Positions 23,270-33,010 of a DNA stretch of 64,000 nucleotides are shown here, one piece after another. Position 1 is the stretch's first letter; every line of letters starts with the position of its first letter. The stretch is from Diphasiastrum complanatum (lineage: Eukaryota; Streptophyta; Lycopodiopsida; Lycopodiales; Lycopodiaceae), in NCBI GenBank assembly GCA_029204225.1, contig MU832641.1:1-64000 (forward strand), written 5' to 3'. The notes under the pieces are model-generated. The model did no database searches. It was not told the origin of the DNA and worked only from the letters and a program-made list of their open reading frames with translations. The position numbers were made by a program, and so were the translations under genes.

Positions 23270-23924
23270 TGTGAAAATTGTCAACATTTCCTAGCTAGTT
23301 TGAGGCCTAAATTGGCTAAAATTGTAAATAGTTTTGGTTCTGGAGTTTTGCACGTGTGAACCAGGCCACAATGTTTTTATTTACTGTATTTTTTCAGTAT
23401 GATGAAGTGTCAAACTTCATACCCTTCAAAATGAGACCATTTTGATGTATTTTGGTCATATAAGCCATTTTTAGCTATTTTTCCTATATAGGGAATATCT
23501 AGGGTCAAGTACCTTCTAGAGAGAGGAGAGAGAGTCATCTTCCTCATCCATAAATAGTAGGGAAGTCGTGGAGAACAGGTTGGAGAAACCTTTTGTATGC
23601 TTCATTGAGATCAATAGATCATTGTCATTGTTTCTTCCTCCATTGAGAGCATTGTTGTGTGTATTGTCTTCAAGCTATTGTGTATGATCTTAGGTGCTTT
23701 CCAAAAGTGGTAGGCTGATGTATTATGGACTGTATAATGCTATTTTGGGCCGCACTTGATGTTTATGGAAGTTTCCATTTGTGATAAATGCTTTTTGATC
23801 AAGTTCTTTGCATTCTAGGTAGCATAGAATGTGTTGCCAATTCCTAGCTTATGTAGTTTGGAGTGCAAGCATTCAAGCCAATGATCTTGGAATTTAGATC
23901 CACTTAGGATCTGTATTTTTCACA
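23270..23924 (+). mobile_element. Solo LTR of a copia family, with 5-bp target duplication
   Basis: Begins TGTGAAAATTGTCAAC and ends TTTTTCACA, the same ends as the complete copia element at 25682-31542. It is 655 bp against 653, but internally much diverged. It is flanked by CTTTC on both sides (23265-23269 and 23925-23929). Removing it and one CTTTC restores a continuous gypsy integrase reading. It most likely arose by recombination between the two LTRs of a full element. Confidence 0.93.
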
Positions 23925-23929
23925 CTTTC

Positions 23930-24165
23930 TGTCTGGCCATTTGATTCAGGATGATTAGAAGAACTTAAACTAAATGAAGTTTTGAGTTTATGGAATGCTG
24001 TTGACTAAAAGTGACCTGTGAACTTAGGATCTCTATCACTAACAATGTCACTTGGAGGACCATACAACCGAAATAATCTTTCAACAAATATTTGGGCTAA
24101 ATCAGAAGCCTTTATAGTTGACTTTACTGATATGAAAGCAACTAACTTAGTTAACCGATCCACTA
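23930..24165 (-). pseudogene. Gypsy element G integrase catalytic core
   Basis: In the minus strand the reading gives VVVDRLTKLVAFISVKS, LFRLYGPPSDIVSDRDPKFT (second catalytic Asp) and SSSNHPESNGQTER, with the catalytic Glu region on the other side of the solo LTR. A stop lies after the GHF-like phrase. The HHCC domain is gone, deleted together with RNase H. Confidence 0.82.
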
Positions 24166-24690
24166 CAACCTAGATAGAATTATTTTGTCATTGGTTCTTA
24201 GGAAGTCCGACTTAACTTGCCTCACAGTTCCTGGAATTGACCACTCAATTACAATCTTGATTTTATTCTCGTCAAACTTGATCCCATTAACTGTGATCTT
24301 ATGACCGAGATAAAGCAACTCTTGCTTAAAGAATTCACACTTGGACTCTTTAGTGTAGAGTAATTCCCGCCGGAGTTTCATGAAGACGATTCTCAGGTGC
24401 TCTATGTGTTCCATCAAGTATTTATTGTAAACGAGAATATTATCTAGGAATACTACCACAAAATTCTCCAAATATGGACGAAATAAATCGTTCATCATTT
24501 GCTAGAACGTTGTTGGAGCATTTGTTAATTCAAGTGGTAACACTAAGAACTCATAATAACCAAATCTAGAACGAAATCCTGTCTTTTGGACATCTTCCGA
24601 CTTGATTCTTATTTGATGATACCCTATCTTGAGATCAATCTTGGTGAAATACTTAGCTCCACCTAAGTGATCTACACGGTCATCCATCCT
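24163..24690 (-). pseudogene. Gypsy element G reverse transcriptase, catalytic aspartate changed
   Basis: Reads FTKIDLKIGYHQIRIKSEDV (motif A with Asp), KTGFRSRFGYYEFLVLPLEL and LTNAPTTF; after one stop, NDLFRPYLENFVVVFLDNIL, then LRRELLYTKESKCEF and LYLGHKI. The usual active box is F/Y-L-D-D; here it is FLDN, so the second catalytic Asp is lost. Sequence ends near 24163, where RNase H should continue. Confidence 0.87.
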
Positions 24691-25372
24691 GGGGGTAACG
24701 GATATTTATTTGTGATGGTCACCTTATTTAGCCCCTTATAATCCACACACATCCGGAGACCTCCATCTTTCTTCGCTTAAAGAAGAACATGAGCGCCCCA
24801 TGGTAATTTACTAGGTTGTATATGTCCCATCCTCAAATAGTTTTCTATTCGATTTGAAATCTTTGTCTCCTCTTTCTGAGACAGGTTGACTTCCTAGAAT
24901 CAACTCAATCATGTGGTCTACTGACCTAGACGGTGGCAAATTATGAGGTTATTCAGATGGAATAACATCCTTAAATTCATTTATGATCTGTTCTTTCATT
25001 GCTTGTTCATGATCTAAATTTACTGAGTTAAGAATTGCTGAGAATTCACAACCATTTACGTTCATTTTAGAAACATCCACAACTAATAGCAAATATAAAG
25101 AAAAATTTCATTTAGAATAATCCAATGCTTCTATTTCATTAGCTGTAGAAATCTTATCCAATATGGACGTGCAAAATTACTGTCAAAGAATGTAACTAGC
25201 TTATCACCCTCCTTGAAAGTGAGAACATGTTTCTCAAAATTAATTGTCAAAGAAGGTGAATTTTTGACTCGTAACTTAAAATTTAATCACTACAAGCTAG
25301 GTCTAAAATATGAAAATTGACTAATTCTTTGTATTCTTGCATCAAAACTGGGAGCTTTGGAACTTTTATGTT

Positions 25373-25678
25373 CTAAGTCTCCAACTCTGCTCCTGAAGCT
25401 AGATCAACTTTATATCTATGATTGCTGGTTTCAGTTTCCAAGCTGAGTTTCTGTACAAGACGAGAATTAATAAAATTATGAGTTGAACCACTATCCAATA
25501 GAATACTCACTTCTCGATCTTTGATTGTGCCAGTTAAATGAAAAAGTTCATTAGACAAGAAAGAAGCAGTACTAAAAGAACATTCACACTGACAATCTGT
25601 CAGGTTAATTTCCAAAGTCTTACCATTGCCTCCTAGGATCTCAATCACATGAGCAAACATTTTTTCCTTTCTAGACAA
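25373..25678 (-). pseudogene. Gypsy element G aspartic protease
   Basis: A 101-codon frame with VSILLDSGSTHNFINSRLVQ, active-site D-S-G-S intact, preceded by LFHLTGTIKDRE. It begins exactly at the left edge of the nested copia element, which separated it from gag. From 25372 to about 24690 the linker to reverse transcriptase is present only in broken frames. Confidence 0.85.
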
Positions 25679-25681
25679 AAC
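25677..25681. repeat. Target-site duplication AAAAC (left)
   Basis: The five bases AAAAC precede the left LTR and recur at 31543-31547 after the right LTR; 5-bp duplications are normal for copia integration. Confidence 0.95.
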
Positions 25682-26334
25682 TGTGAAAAATTGTCAACTA
25701 GTAGTATTTTCCTAACTTGAGATTTTGTAGGCCTATGGCCAAATAAAAGTTAGAGATAGGTTCATACATGTATGTAGAGGCCCAAAGTATGTGTACACTA
25801 CTTTTGAGGTCACATTAATTAGAGGAGGTCGAGTGTGGAGCTCTTCTATTGGCTCATAATTTGGTGCATTCCTATTTGACCAAATTTCTAGGTATATGGG
25901 TGAATCCTATTGGACCCCAATTTTAGCCTATCATAAGACAAGTGGCCAAGAGGCACTATGGCTGCTATAAATAGCCATCTCCACGAGTATGTACACATCT
26001 CATTTTCATTCTATTGAATGAATGTTATGCTCTTTGAAGGTCCATCTTCTTCTCTCTCACTTTTTTGTTCATATCTTGCATTCTAGCCACTAGAATTGTG
26101 ATTTCTTTGTTGCTATGGCTTCACACGTGTGAAATGCAGGTTGTAGGCTCTGAAGTACGGACAGGGACAGCAAGTTTCTGTTTGTGGAAGCTTATGATCA
26201 GATTTTGATGTTTAGTTGATGTTTAGTATGCTTAACATCACAATTTCTATCATTTTTTCAATCTAGATGTGCATAACTTCCATGGCCAAGATCTTTATGA
26301 AACTTTAGCATCTTTTGGATCTGAGTTTTTCACA
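25682..26334 (+). repeat. 5' LTR of copia element H
   Basis: Starts TGTGAAAAATTG and ends TTTTTCACA, with inverted TGTGAAAAA/TTTTTCACA ends. Contains a TATA-like tataaata (25976-25983) and a palindrome TTCACACGTGTGAA (26120-26133) with a central CACGTG G-box, which bZIP and bHLH factors bind in plants. Confidence 0.97.
25976..25983 (+). promoter_or_regulatory. TATA-like box of the copia H LTR promoter
   Basis: tataaata in gctgctataaatagcc, about 295 bp into the LTR and 360 bp before the primer site. It is the best candidate for the element's RNA polymerase II promoter; the start site would be about 30 bp downstream (inference). Confidence 0.6.
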
Positions 26335-26346
26335 TGGTATCAGAGC
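26335..26346 (+). promoter_or_regulatory. Primer-binding site of copia element H
   Basis: TGGTATCAGAGC directly follows the 5' LTR end (CACA) and matches the initiator tRNA-Met 3' end. Confidence 0.95.
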
Positions 26347-26943
26347 ATTAGGCGGCCAAATGTGCAGGTTTTGCCAGATTTAGAAGAGATTTGTGGGCGA
26401 GTTTGCTTTTGTAGCATTCCAATCAAGTTTCTAGCTAAAAATCTTGTTGATTTATGTGTAGAAATTGGATCTTTGTGATCAAAACATCATTTGTATGCAT
26501 TTCAATTGAAGTAGGGCGAATTCCCTCTGTACTTATCAGAATAAGGAGACAAAAATTGTTTTGGAAAGAGGGAGATGCAAGATCCAACAAGATCCTATTA
26601 GTTTTCCATTCTAGCATATAGTTTTTTGATTCAATTTCTTGCTTCTTCATGTCAAAAACTTCAAAATTGATGTAACCCTCTGATTTTCAGTTTGCTGAAT
26701 GATTCAAGAGTGTATTTCAATCTTAGGAGTGAGGGAAAAGCAAGTATATTGAGGTTTGGTCTTGGTTTGATCAAGAAATCATAAAACTAGTGGCTAAAAT
26801 TAAGGAAAAAGTGAGGAAAAGAGAGAAAAAGTAAGGTTTTAGGTTCCAAATCTTTGTGATTTCTTCTTGTGTTTCATTTGTTGATTCAAGAGAGTGCTTA
26901 GTGCATTGGAACAGGTCAAAGATCAGAGATCAATCATTGCAAC

Positions 26944-29900
26944 ATGGCTACAAATGGAGGCTACATGTTGGAAAGCAATGATAGGCTTACCTCCCTCAAC
27001 TATTCTACTTGGAAAGTAAGGATGGAGTCTTTGCTTGAGATGAATGAGTTGATGGATATTGTTGTAGGTGTGGAGGAGAGACCTTTGGCACCTCAAGAAC
27101 AATTGAGGTATGACAAGAGGGCAAAGAAAGCCTTTCACATGATCAAGATGAATGTGACAAATGAGCTTATCAAAGAGGTTGGTAAGTGCACATCATCTAG
27201 TGAAGCTTGGGAAGCCTTGAAGAAGGTTTATGAATCCAAGTCTACTTCTAGAGTGTTGACTTTAAGAAGGCAAATCTTTTCTTGTATGCAAAAGAAGAGT
27301 GAGAATGGACATGCTTTTGTTTTGAGAGTTAAAGCATTGAATGATGAGTTAGCATGCATTAATGATGGCATAAATAATGAGGAGCTTGTTCAAGTGATTC
27401 TCAATGGCTTGTTGGATGATCATGCTAATCTTGTTCAAAGTTATGCTATCCAAAAATGTTTACCAAGTGTTGGAGACTTGCAAGAGGTCTTGTTGGCTGA
27501 AGAATTCAGGTTGCAAGCAAGAGTGGGAGCATCTTCTACATCTCAAGGAGGAGAAGAGGAGGCAATGTTCTCTAAAGGCAAGTTCAAGGGCAAAGGTAAA
27601 AGCAATTGGTCTAAAGGGCAAGACCAAGGTGAGCACTCTACTTTTGGCAAAAAGAAGGATAGATCTAAGCTAAAATGTTTCTATTGTGGAGTCAAAGGGC
27701 ATTTTGCTAGTGATTGTTTTAAGAAAAAGAGGGATCAAGGGGAAAAGCAAACCAATCTAACTATTGATGAGGGTGGGGATGAGCTTCTTTCAAATGATGC
27801 TTTTGTTATGTCATCTTGCTTGTTGGCTAATCATGGAGACATTGATCCTTGGTGGATTGATAGTGGAGCCACTTCTCATATGACATATCATAAAGAGTAT
27901 TTTTCATCTTTAATGGCATTTGATGGTGATAGGAAGGTAATCTATACCGCAAATGATGGTGAGTGTGCAATCAAGGGGATTGGCACAATTCCTATTTCAC
28001 TTTCTACAAATAGGAATATAGAATTGAAAGATGTTTTGCTCATTCCATCCATTACCAAGAACTTACTTAGTGTAAGCCAAATGCTTGACAAAGGATTCAA
28101 AGTTGAGTTTGATGGTGATGCTTGCTTGATCAAAAAGGGGTGTAGTATCATTGCAAAAGGGAAAAGGCAAGGGAAATTGTTCAAGCTTGATGCATGTGTT
28201 GTTGCTAACCAAGTTGGATGCATGGCAAATGAACAAATGTCAATTCAAGAGGTATGGCATAAAAGGATGGGACATCTCAACTACAAGGCCTTGGAGGTAA
28301 TAGCCAAAAAGGAGGTAGTAAGGGGACTTCCCAAGTCTCTTACTTGCTTGAATCATGTTTGTGAAGAATGTGCTTTGTCTAAATCACATAGATTGCCATA
28401 TACTAGATCTATATCTAGATCTAAGATGCCTTTTTCTCTCTTGCATTCGGATATTCATGGTGTTACTACAATTAGCAATGGAGGTGCTAAGATGTATGTA
28501 ACTTTCATTGATGATTTTAGTAGATTTTGTTGGGTTTATCTACTAAAGAGCAAGGATGAGGTGTTTGATGTGTTTGTCAAGTTCAAAGTTGCTATTGAGA
28601 CTCAATTTACAACCAAAATCAAATGCTTGAGGAGCGACAATGGTGGTGAATACATTTCTAACAAATTCAAAGCCTTTTGCGATGAGCATGGGATCAAGAG
28701 GGAGTACACATGTCCAAGAACACCACAACAAAATGGAGTGGCCGAGAGGAAGAATAGAACCTTGTGTGAGAGTGCAAAGGCAATGAGATTGAATGCTAAT
28801 CTTCCTAAACCTTTTTGGAGTGATGCTTTGTTGTGTGCAAATTTCCTATGCAATAGATGGCCAAGTGTTGTATTGGAAGGAAAAACCCCTTTTGAAGCTT
28901 TGTTTGGTACGAAGCCTAATGTCAAGTTTCTAAGAACTTTTGGATGCATTTGCTACTTCAACATTACTCTTGATGATAGAACTAAGGAGGATCCATCTTC
29001 AAGAAAGGGCATTTTTGTTGGTTATAGTGAAGTAAGCAAAGCATATAGGATTTATGTTCCTTCAATCAAGAAAGTGTTCACAAGTAGGGATGTCATTTTT
29101 GATGAAGGTAACATTCCAAAAGTTGTTTCAAGTGATGATGGTGTTGTTGCAACTAATGTGCTTGATGACAATGGAGTTGATGACACATTGGATGTGGATG
29201 TTGAAGAAGCCTCTTCAAGTCAAATTCCAAGGAGAACTCCAAGGCATAAAGTGAAACCCTCAAGGCTCACTTATGATGGCAAAGGTAAGCAAGTGGTGGA
29301 TGGATCCAACTATGCTTTCCTAACTTCTTTTGATGTACCTTCATGTGTAGATGAAGCAAGGCAAGAAGAGGAATGGATCCAAGCAATGGATCTTGAGTTT
29401 GAAGCACTTATGAAGAACAACACATGGAGATTGGTGGAGCTTCCAAAGGGCAAAAGTGCAATTGGATGCAAATGGATCTTCAAGGTAAAGACAAATCAAG
29501 ATGGATCTATCAACAAGTTGAAGGCAAGGTTGGTGGCTAAAGGTTATGCTCAAGAGCATGGCATTGACTATGAGGAAACCTTTGCACCCGTGGCAAAGAT
29601 GGTGAGCATAAGAGTAATCATTTCCCTTGCAACTCTTTATGGATGGGATCTTTGGCAATTAGACATTTCTAATGCTTTCTTGAATGGTGATCTTGAAGAG
29701 GAAGTCTACATGGAGCAACCCGAGAGCTATGTTTCTCATAGCAAGCCTAATCATGTGTGTTTTCTACAAAAAAGTTTGTATGGTCTTAAGCAAGCACCAA
29801 GGAGTTGGTATGCTAGGCTTAACTCTTTTCTACTTTCTCAAAACTTCACTATGAGTGAGTATGATCATTCACTTTACTTTAGAATTAGTGCTAATGATGT

Positions 29901-30894
29901 TACAATCCTTCTAATTTATGTGGATGACATTATTTTAAGTGGAGGGAACAAGGAAGATATAGAAGATATCAAGAAAGCACTAAAAAAGGAATTTGAAGTG
30001 CATGATCTTGGTCTTTTGAGCTATATCTTAGGAATAGAAGTAATTAGAACTTCTCAAATCACTTTTATTTCACAAGAGAAGTATGCTATTTCTATTCTCA
30101 ATAGATTTCATATGGTAGATGCAAATCCTATTGATACACCTATGGAATCACATGTAAAGCTAACTATAAGAGGTAATGAAAGATCCTTCGAGGACATTAC
30201 TCTCTATAGGAAGCTAATAGGTTCTCTTATATATCTAACCATCACAAGACCTGATTTATCTTATTGTGTTGGTAGATTAAGCCAATTCATGCAAGATCCT
30301 AGCATAGAACATTGGAAACTAGGAAAGAGGATCTTGAGATACATCTCGGGAACAAAAGATTTTGGCATTGTTTATAGAGGCTCATCACCTAACTTATTTG
30401 GTTTTTCAGATTCAGATTTTGCAGGAGACCTTATGGATAGAAAATCCATAAATGCACATGCTATTTTCATAGGTGATGGAGCTATCTCATGGATGTCGAA
30501 GAAACAAGCAACTATATCACTTTCTTCTAGTGAGGCCGAGTACAAAGCTTTGACATCATGCACAAAGGAGATGGTGTGGATCAAGAGGATGATTATGGAG
30601 CTTCATTTGCTGGATTTTTCAGAGAGTCCAATCATCTTTTGTGACAACCTTTCAGCCCAAAGTCTAGCAAGCAATCCGGTTTTCCATGCAAGGAGCAAAC
30701 ATATCGAGGTGGCTTACCATTTTGTGAGAGAACAAGTGTTGGCAAAAGAGATCAAGCTTGAACATGTCCCATCAAAGGAATGTGTGGCTGATATCTTTAC
30801 CAAAGCATTGGGAAAGGACTTATTTTTCAAGCATAGAACAAGTCTTGGTGTACTTTCTAAATCTATGCTAAAACTAGTTGAAGAGGGAGTGTGA
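26944..30894 (+). CDS. Copia gag-pol polyprotein, intact (1316 aa)
   Basis: The uninterrupted frame starts at ATG 26944 (MATNGGYMLESNDRLTSLNY). Gag capsid region covers about 1-230; zinc knuckle CFYCGVKGHFASDC at about 245-258; protease WWIDSGATSHMT with Asp306; zinc-binding VWHKRMGHLN and CEECALSK; integrase core with Asp503, Asp565 and Glu601 (35-residue spacing, as in DD35E); reverse transcriptase with WKFKVK-like CKWIFKVK, QLDISNAFLNGDL and YVDD at 992-995; RNase H with SDSDFAGD, SSSEAEY, HARSKHIEVAYHFVRE and VADIFTKAL. Length fits a copia polyprotein. The stop TGA uses the first bases of the 3' LTR. No key residue is missing. The protein would form particles, copy the RNA and integrate the cDNA. 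Confidence 0.97.
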   Translation: MATNGGYMLESNDRLTSLNYSTWKVRMESLLEMNELMDIVVGVEERPLAPQEQLRYDKRAKKAFHMIKMNVTNELIKEVGKCTSSSEAWEALKKVYESKSTSRVLTLRRQIFSCMQKKSENGHAFVLRVKALNDELACINDGINNEELVQVILNGLLDDHANLVQSYAIQKCLPSVGDLQEVLLAEEFRLQARVGASSTSQGGEEEAMFSKGKFKGKGKSNWSKGQDQGEHSTFGKKKDRSKLKCFYCGVKGHFASDCFKKKRDQGEKQTNLTIDEGGDELLSNDAFVMSSCLLANHGDIDPWWIDSGATSHMTYHKEYFSSLMAFDGDRKVIYTANDGECAIKGIGTIPISLSTNRNIELKDVLLIPSITKNLLSVSQMLDKGFKVEFDGDACLIKKGCSIIAKGKRQGKLFKLDACVVANQVGCMANEQMSIQEVWHKRMGHLNYKALEVIAKKEVVRGLPKSLTCLNHVCEECALSKSHRLPYTRSISRSKMPFSLLHSDIHGVTTISNGGAKMYVTFIDDFSRFCWVYLLKSKDEVFDVFVKFKVAIETQFTTKIKCLRSDNGGEYISNKFKAFCDEHGIKREYTCPRTPQQNGVAERKNRTLCESAKAMRLNANLPKPFWSDALLCANFLCNRWPSVVLEGKTPFEALFGTKPNVKFLRTFGCICYFNITLDDRTKEDPSSRKGIFVGYSEVSKAYRIYVPSIKKVFTSRDVIFDEGNIPKVVSSDDGVVATNVLDDNGVDDTLDVDVEEASSSQIPRRTPRHKVKPSRLTYDGKGKQVVDGSNYAFLTSFDVPSCVDEARQEEEWIQAMDLEFEALMKNNTWRLVELPKGKSAIGCKWIFKVKTNQDGSINKLKARLVAKGYAQEHGIDYEETFAPVAKMVSIRVIISLATLYGWDLWQLDISNAFLNGDLEEEVYMEQPESYVSHSKPNHVCFLQKSLYGLKQAPRSWYARLNSFLLSQNFTMSEYDHSLYFRISANDVTILLIYVDDIILSGGNKEDIEDIKKALKKEFEVHDLGLLSYILGIEVIRTSQITFISQEKYAISILNRFHMVDANPIDTPMESHVKLTIRGNERSFEDITLYRKLIGSLIYLTITRPDLSYCVGRLSQFMQDPSIEHWKLGKRILRYISGTKDFGIVYRGSSPNLFGFSDSDFAGDLMDRKSINAHAIFIGDGAISWMSKKQATISLSSSEAEYKALTSCTKEMVWIKRMIMELHLLDFSESPIIFCDNLSAQSLASNPVFHARSKHIEVAYHFVREQVLAKEIKLEHVPSKECVADIFTKALGKDLFFKHRTSLGVLSKSMLKLVEEGV
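30881..30889 (+). promoter_or_regulatory. Polypurine tract of copia element H
   Basis: AAGAGGGAG directly precedes the 3' LTR start TGTGAAAAA. It overlaps the last codons of the polyprotein. Confidence 0.92.
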
Positions 30895-31542
30895 AAAATT
30901 GTCAACTAGTAGTATTTTCCTAACTTGAGATTTTGTAGGCCTATGGCCAAATAAAAGTTAGAGATAGGTTCATACATGTATGTAGAGGCCCAAAGTATGT
31001 GTACACTACTTTTGAGGTCACATTAATTAGAGGAGGTCGAGTGTGGAGCTCTTCTATTGGCTCATAATTTGGTGCATTCCTATTTGACCAAATTTCTAGG
31101 TATATGGGTGAATCCTATTGGACCCCAATTTTAGCCTATCATAAGACAAGTGGCCAAGAGGCACTATGGCTGCTATAAATAGCCATCTCCACGAGTATGT
31201 ACACATCTCATTTTCATTCTATTGAATGAATGTTATGCTCTTTGAAGGTCCATCTTCTTCTCTCTCACTTTTTTGTTCATATCTTGCATTCTAGCCACTA
31301 GAATTGTGATTTCTTTGTTGCTATGGCTTCACACGTGTGAAATGCAGGTTGTAGGCTCTGAAGTACGGACAGGGACAGCAAGTTTCTGTTTGTGGAAGCT
31401 TATGATCAGATTTTGATGTTTAGTTGATGTTTAGTATGCTTAACATCACAATTTCTATCATTTTTTCAATCTAGATGTGCATAACTTCCATGGCCAAGAT
31501 CTTTATGAAACTTTAGCATCTTTTGGATCTGAGTTTTTCACA
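30890..31542 (+). repeat. 3' LTR of copia element H
   Basis: 653 bp, with no difference seen from the 5' LTR, including the CACGTG palindrome at 31328-31341. Followed by the AAAAC target duplication at 31543-31547. Confidence 0.97.
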
Positions 31543-31547
31543 AAAAC

Positions 31548-32412
31548 TTCATTATATGTCAAGGCTTCTTACATATGAAACATAAGTTTTCTATTTTAGC
31601 CTTTTCCTGGGACATAGATTTCTTAAATCTCTTTCTCTTCGGCTTCCTGAGTTCCAACACTGCTTGAACTAATTAGTCAAAATAGTTTGCTTGGTCTGGA
31701 CCGCGCTTCTTTCCCTACTTGGTTTTCAAAGTGGTTGGAATTTGCGCAAACTACTTCCTAGATGCCACCATTGTGGAATCATATGCTTTCAAAATCTAAA
31801 ACACATCCTCGAGGCTTTGAAGCACATTTTGCCTGTATTTGTTTTGATAGTCGGCTGTCAAACTTAGGACAAACTGCCAAAGTACCAACTTTGCATCGAA
31901 TGATGGACCCTAATCCATAGGTCCATGAATTCCTGGATATAAGAGTCCAAGCTCTTTGTACCCATTTTGCAGTTCACAAACTTCAGGTAGTAGTCAATGT
32001 CATCTGCTATCATGAAAGCTTTCTTGAAGACTTTCACAAAAGTATCCCAGGTAGTTGGCTTCATCAGTAAATCTTGCCACCACGATGACGCTTTGTCGCG
32101 TAAGAATAACACAACACTTTCAATTTTCTTCTCATCTGGAACTCCATGCAGGTTGAAGTAACTGCTCCACTTAACAAGCTAGTCTTCAACAGCTTCAGGT
32201 TTCTTCTCCTACTTCTCCCACAAATAAATCTCCGGTTGAAAACTGAGCAAAGACATCAATTTGACCTGGTGCATCAACAAAACTTCCATTTGTTAGTCTC
32301 TCATCTTATTACAATTATTCATATCATTGAGCACCGTACTCAATTGCTGACAAATCACCATATAAGATGGTGCACCTAGATTTGCAGCTTGATTTGAAGT
32401 TTCTTTGGCCAT
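31548..32412 (-). pseudogene. Gypsy element G gag
   Basis: Begins near 32412 with MAKETSNQAAN in the minus strand and shows stops before the best part, 32112-31864: MLFLRDKASSWWQDLLMKP, TTWDTFVKVFKKAFMIADDI and TKSLDSYIQEFMDLW. The part from 31860 to 31548 is a decayed C-terminus, ending at the target duplication of the copia insertion. Close relative of the gag at 18902-19468. Confidence 0.83.
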
Positions 32413-33010
32413 CTCAATTTATCTATTCCTAGAAAAAATTGAAATTAGTGAATCTGATTAACTCATAGTGAAGTACAGTTGACCAAATCTGATTGAAATT
32501 GACTCCAACATAGTTGATTCACTATTTTTAGTACATTTCATAGATAATTCAAAAAACTGGAAGTAGGGCGCACTCTTTGTAGACCAAATCTTCAAAAAAC
32601 ATGCAAAAAAATTCCCAAATCAAAAAGTGATGCTACCAACAGATTTAAATGGTCAACTAGAGTTCCATGACGCCTTCAAGCAGGTCCTATGAAGCAGTAT
32701 GTGCTGAGAACCATGATATTTCTTGATTTATAGAAGTCAAAATAGCCTCAAACTTGATGGTATTGAAACTTAAGCCTCCACCCACCAATTTACAGGTCTG
32801 ATAGCAAAAGGAATACTAATCATGCTGTAAAAATTCCAGAATAATCCCATTATGGATTTAGAGAAATCCATCCCCCAAAAATCACCAAAAATCGTCAAAT
32901 TTTGCCTTTTTGTTTATTCCTACAAGCTCAATTGCTGGAATTCTTGGCTCTAACTTCAAGGACAGCTTCTAGAGACTATGACTCACCTCTTTACAAGCTC
33001 TACTTGGTGT

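Larger units (their letters stand above)
25682..31542 (+). mobile_element. Complete Ty1/copia element H with matching LTRs
   Basis: A 5861-bp element: LTR 25682-26334, primer-binding site 26335-26346, leader to 26943, one gag-pol frame 26944-30894, polypurine tract 30881-30889 and LTR 30890-31542. Both LTRs are 653 bp and I saw no difference on reading them side by side. It is flanked by AAAAC on both sides. It lies inside gypsy element G, opposite in orientation. All signals needed for autonomous transposition are present, so insertion was recent and it may be active. Confidence 0.97.
22200..33010 (-). mobile_element. Ty3/gypsy element G (chromovirus type), with two nested copia insertions
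   Basis: On the minus strand from about 33010: leader, gag (32412-31548), protease (25678-25373), reverse transcriptase (24690-24163), integrase (24165-22528), polypurine tract and LTR. A complete copia element (25682-31542) splits it between gag and protease, and a solo LTR (23270-23924) splits integrase. RNase H and the integrase N-terminus are deleted near 24165. A chromodomain-like end identifies it as a chromovirus. No 5' LTR was recognised to the right. Confidence 0.87.

Noticed and set aside
26335-26346. tRNA-Met gene fragment
   Set aside because: The TGGTATCAGAGC sequences here and elsewhere are retroelement primer-binding sites, without the rest of a tRNA cloverleaf.
27942-28949. 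Antisense frames of 62-115 codons within the complete copia element
   Set aside because: They are shadows of the intact gag-pol coding strand and carry no motifs.
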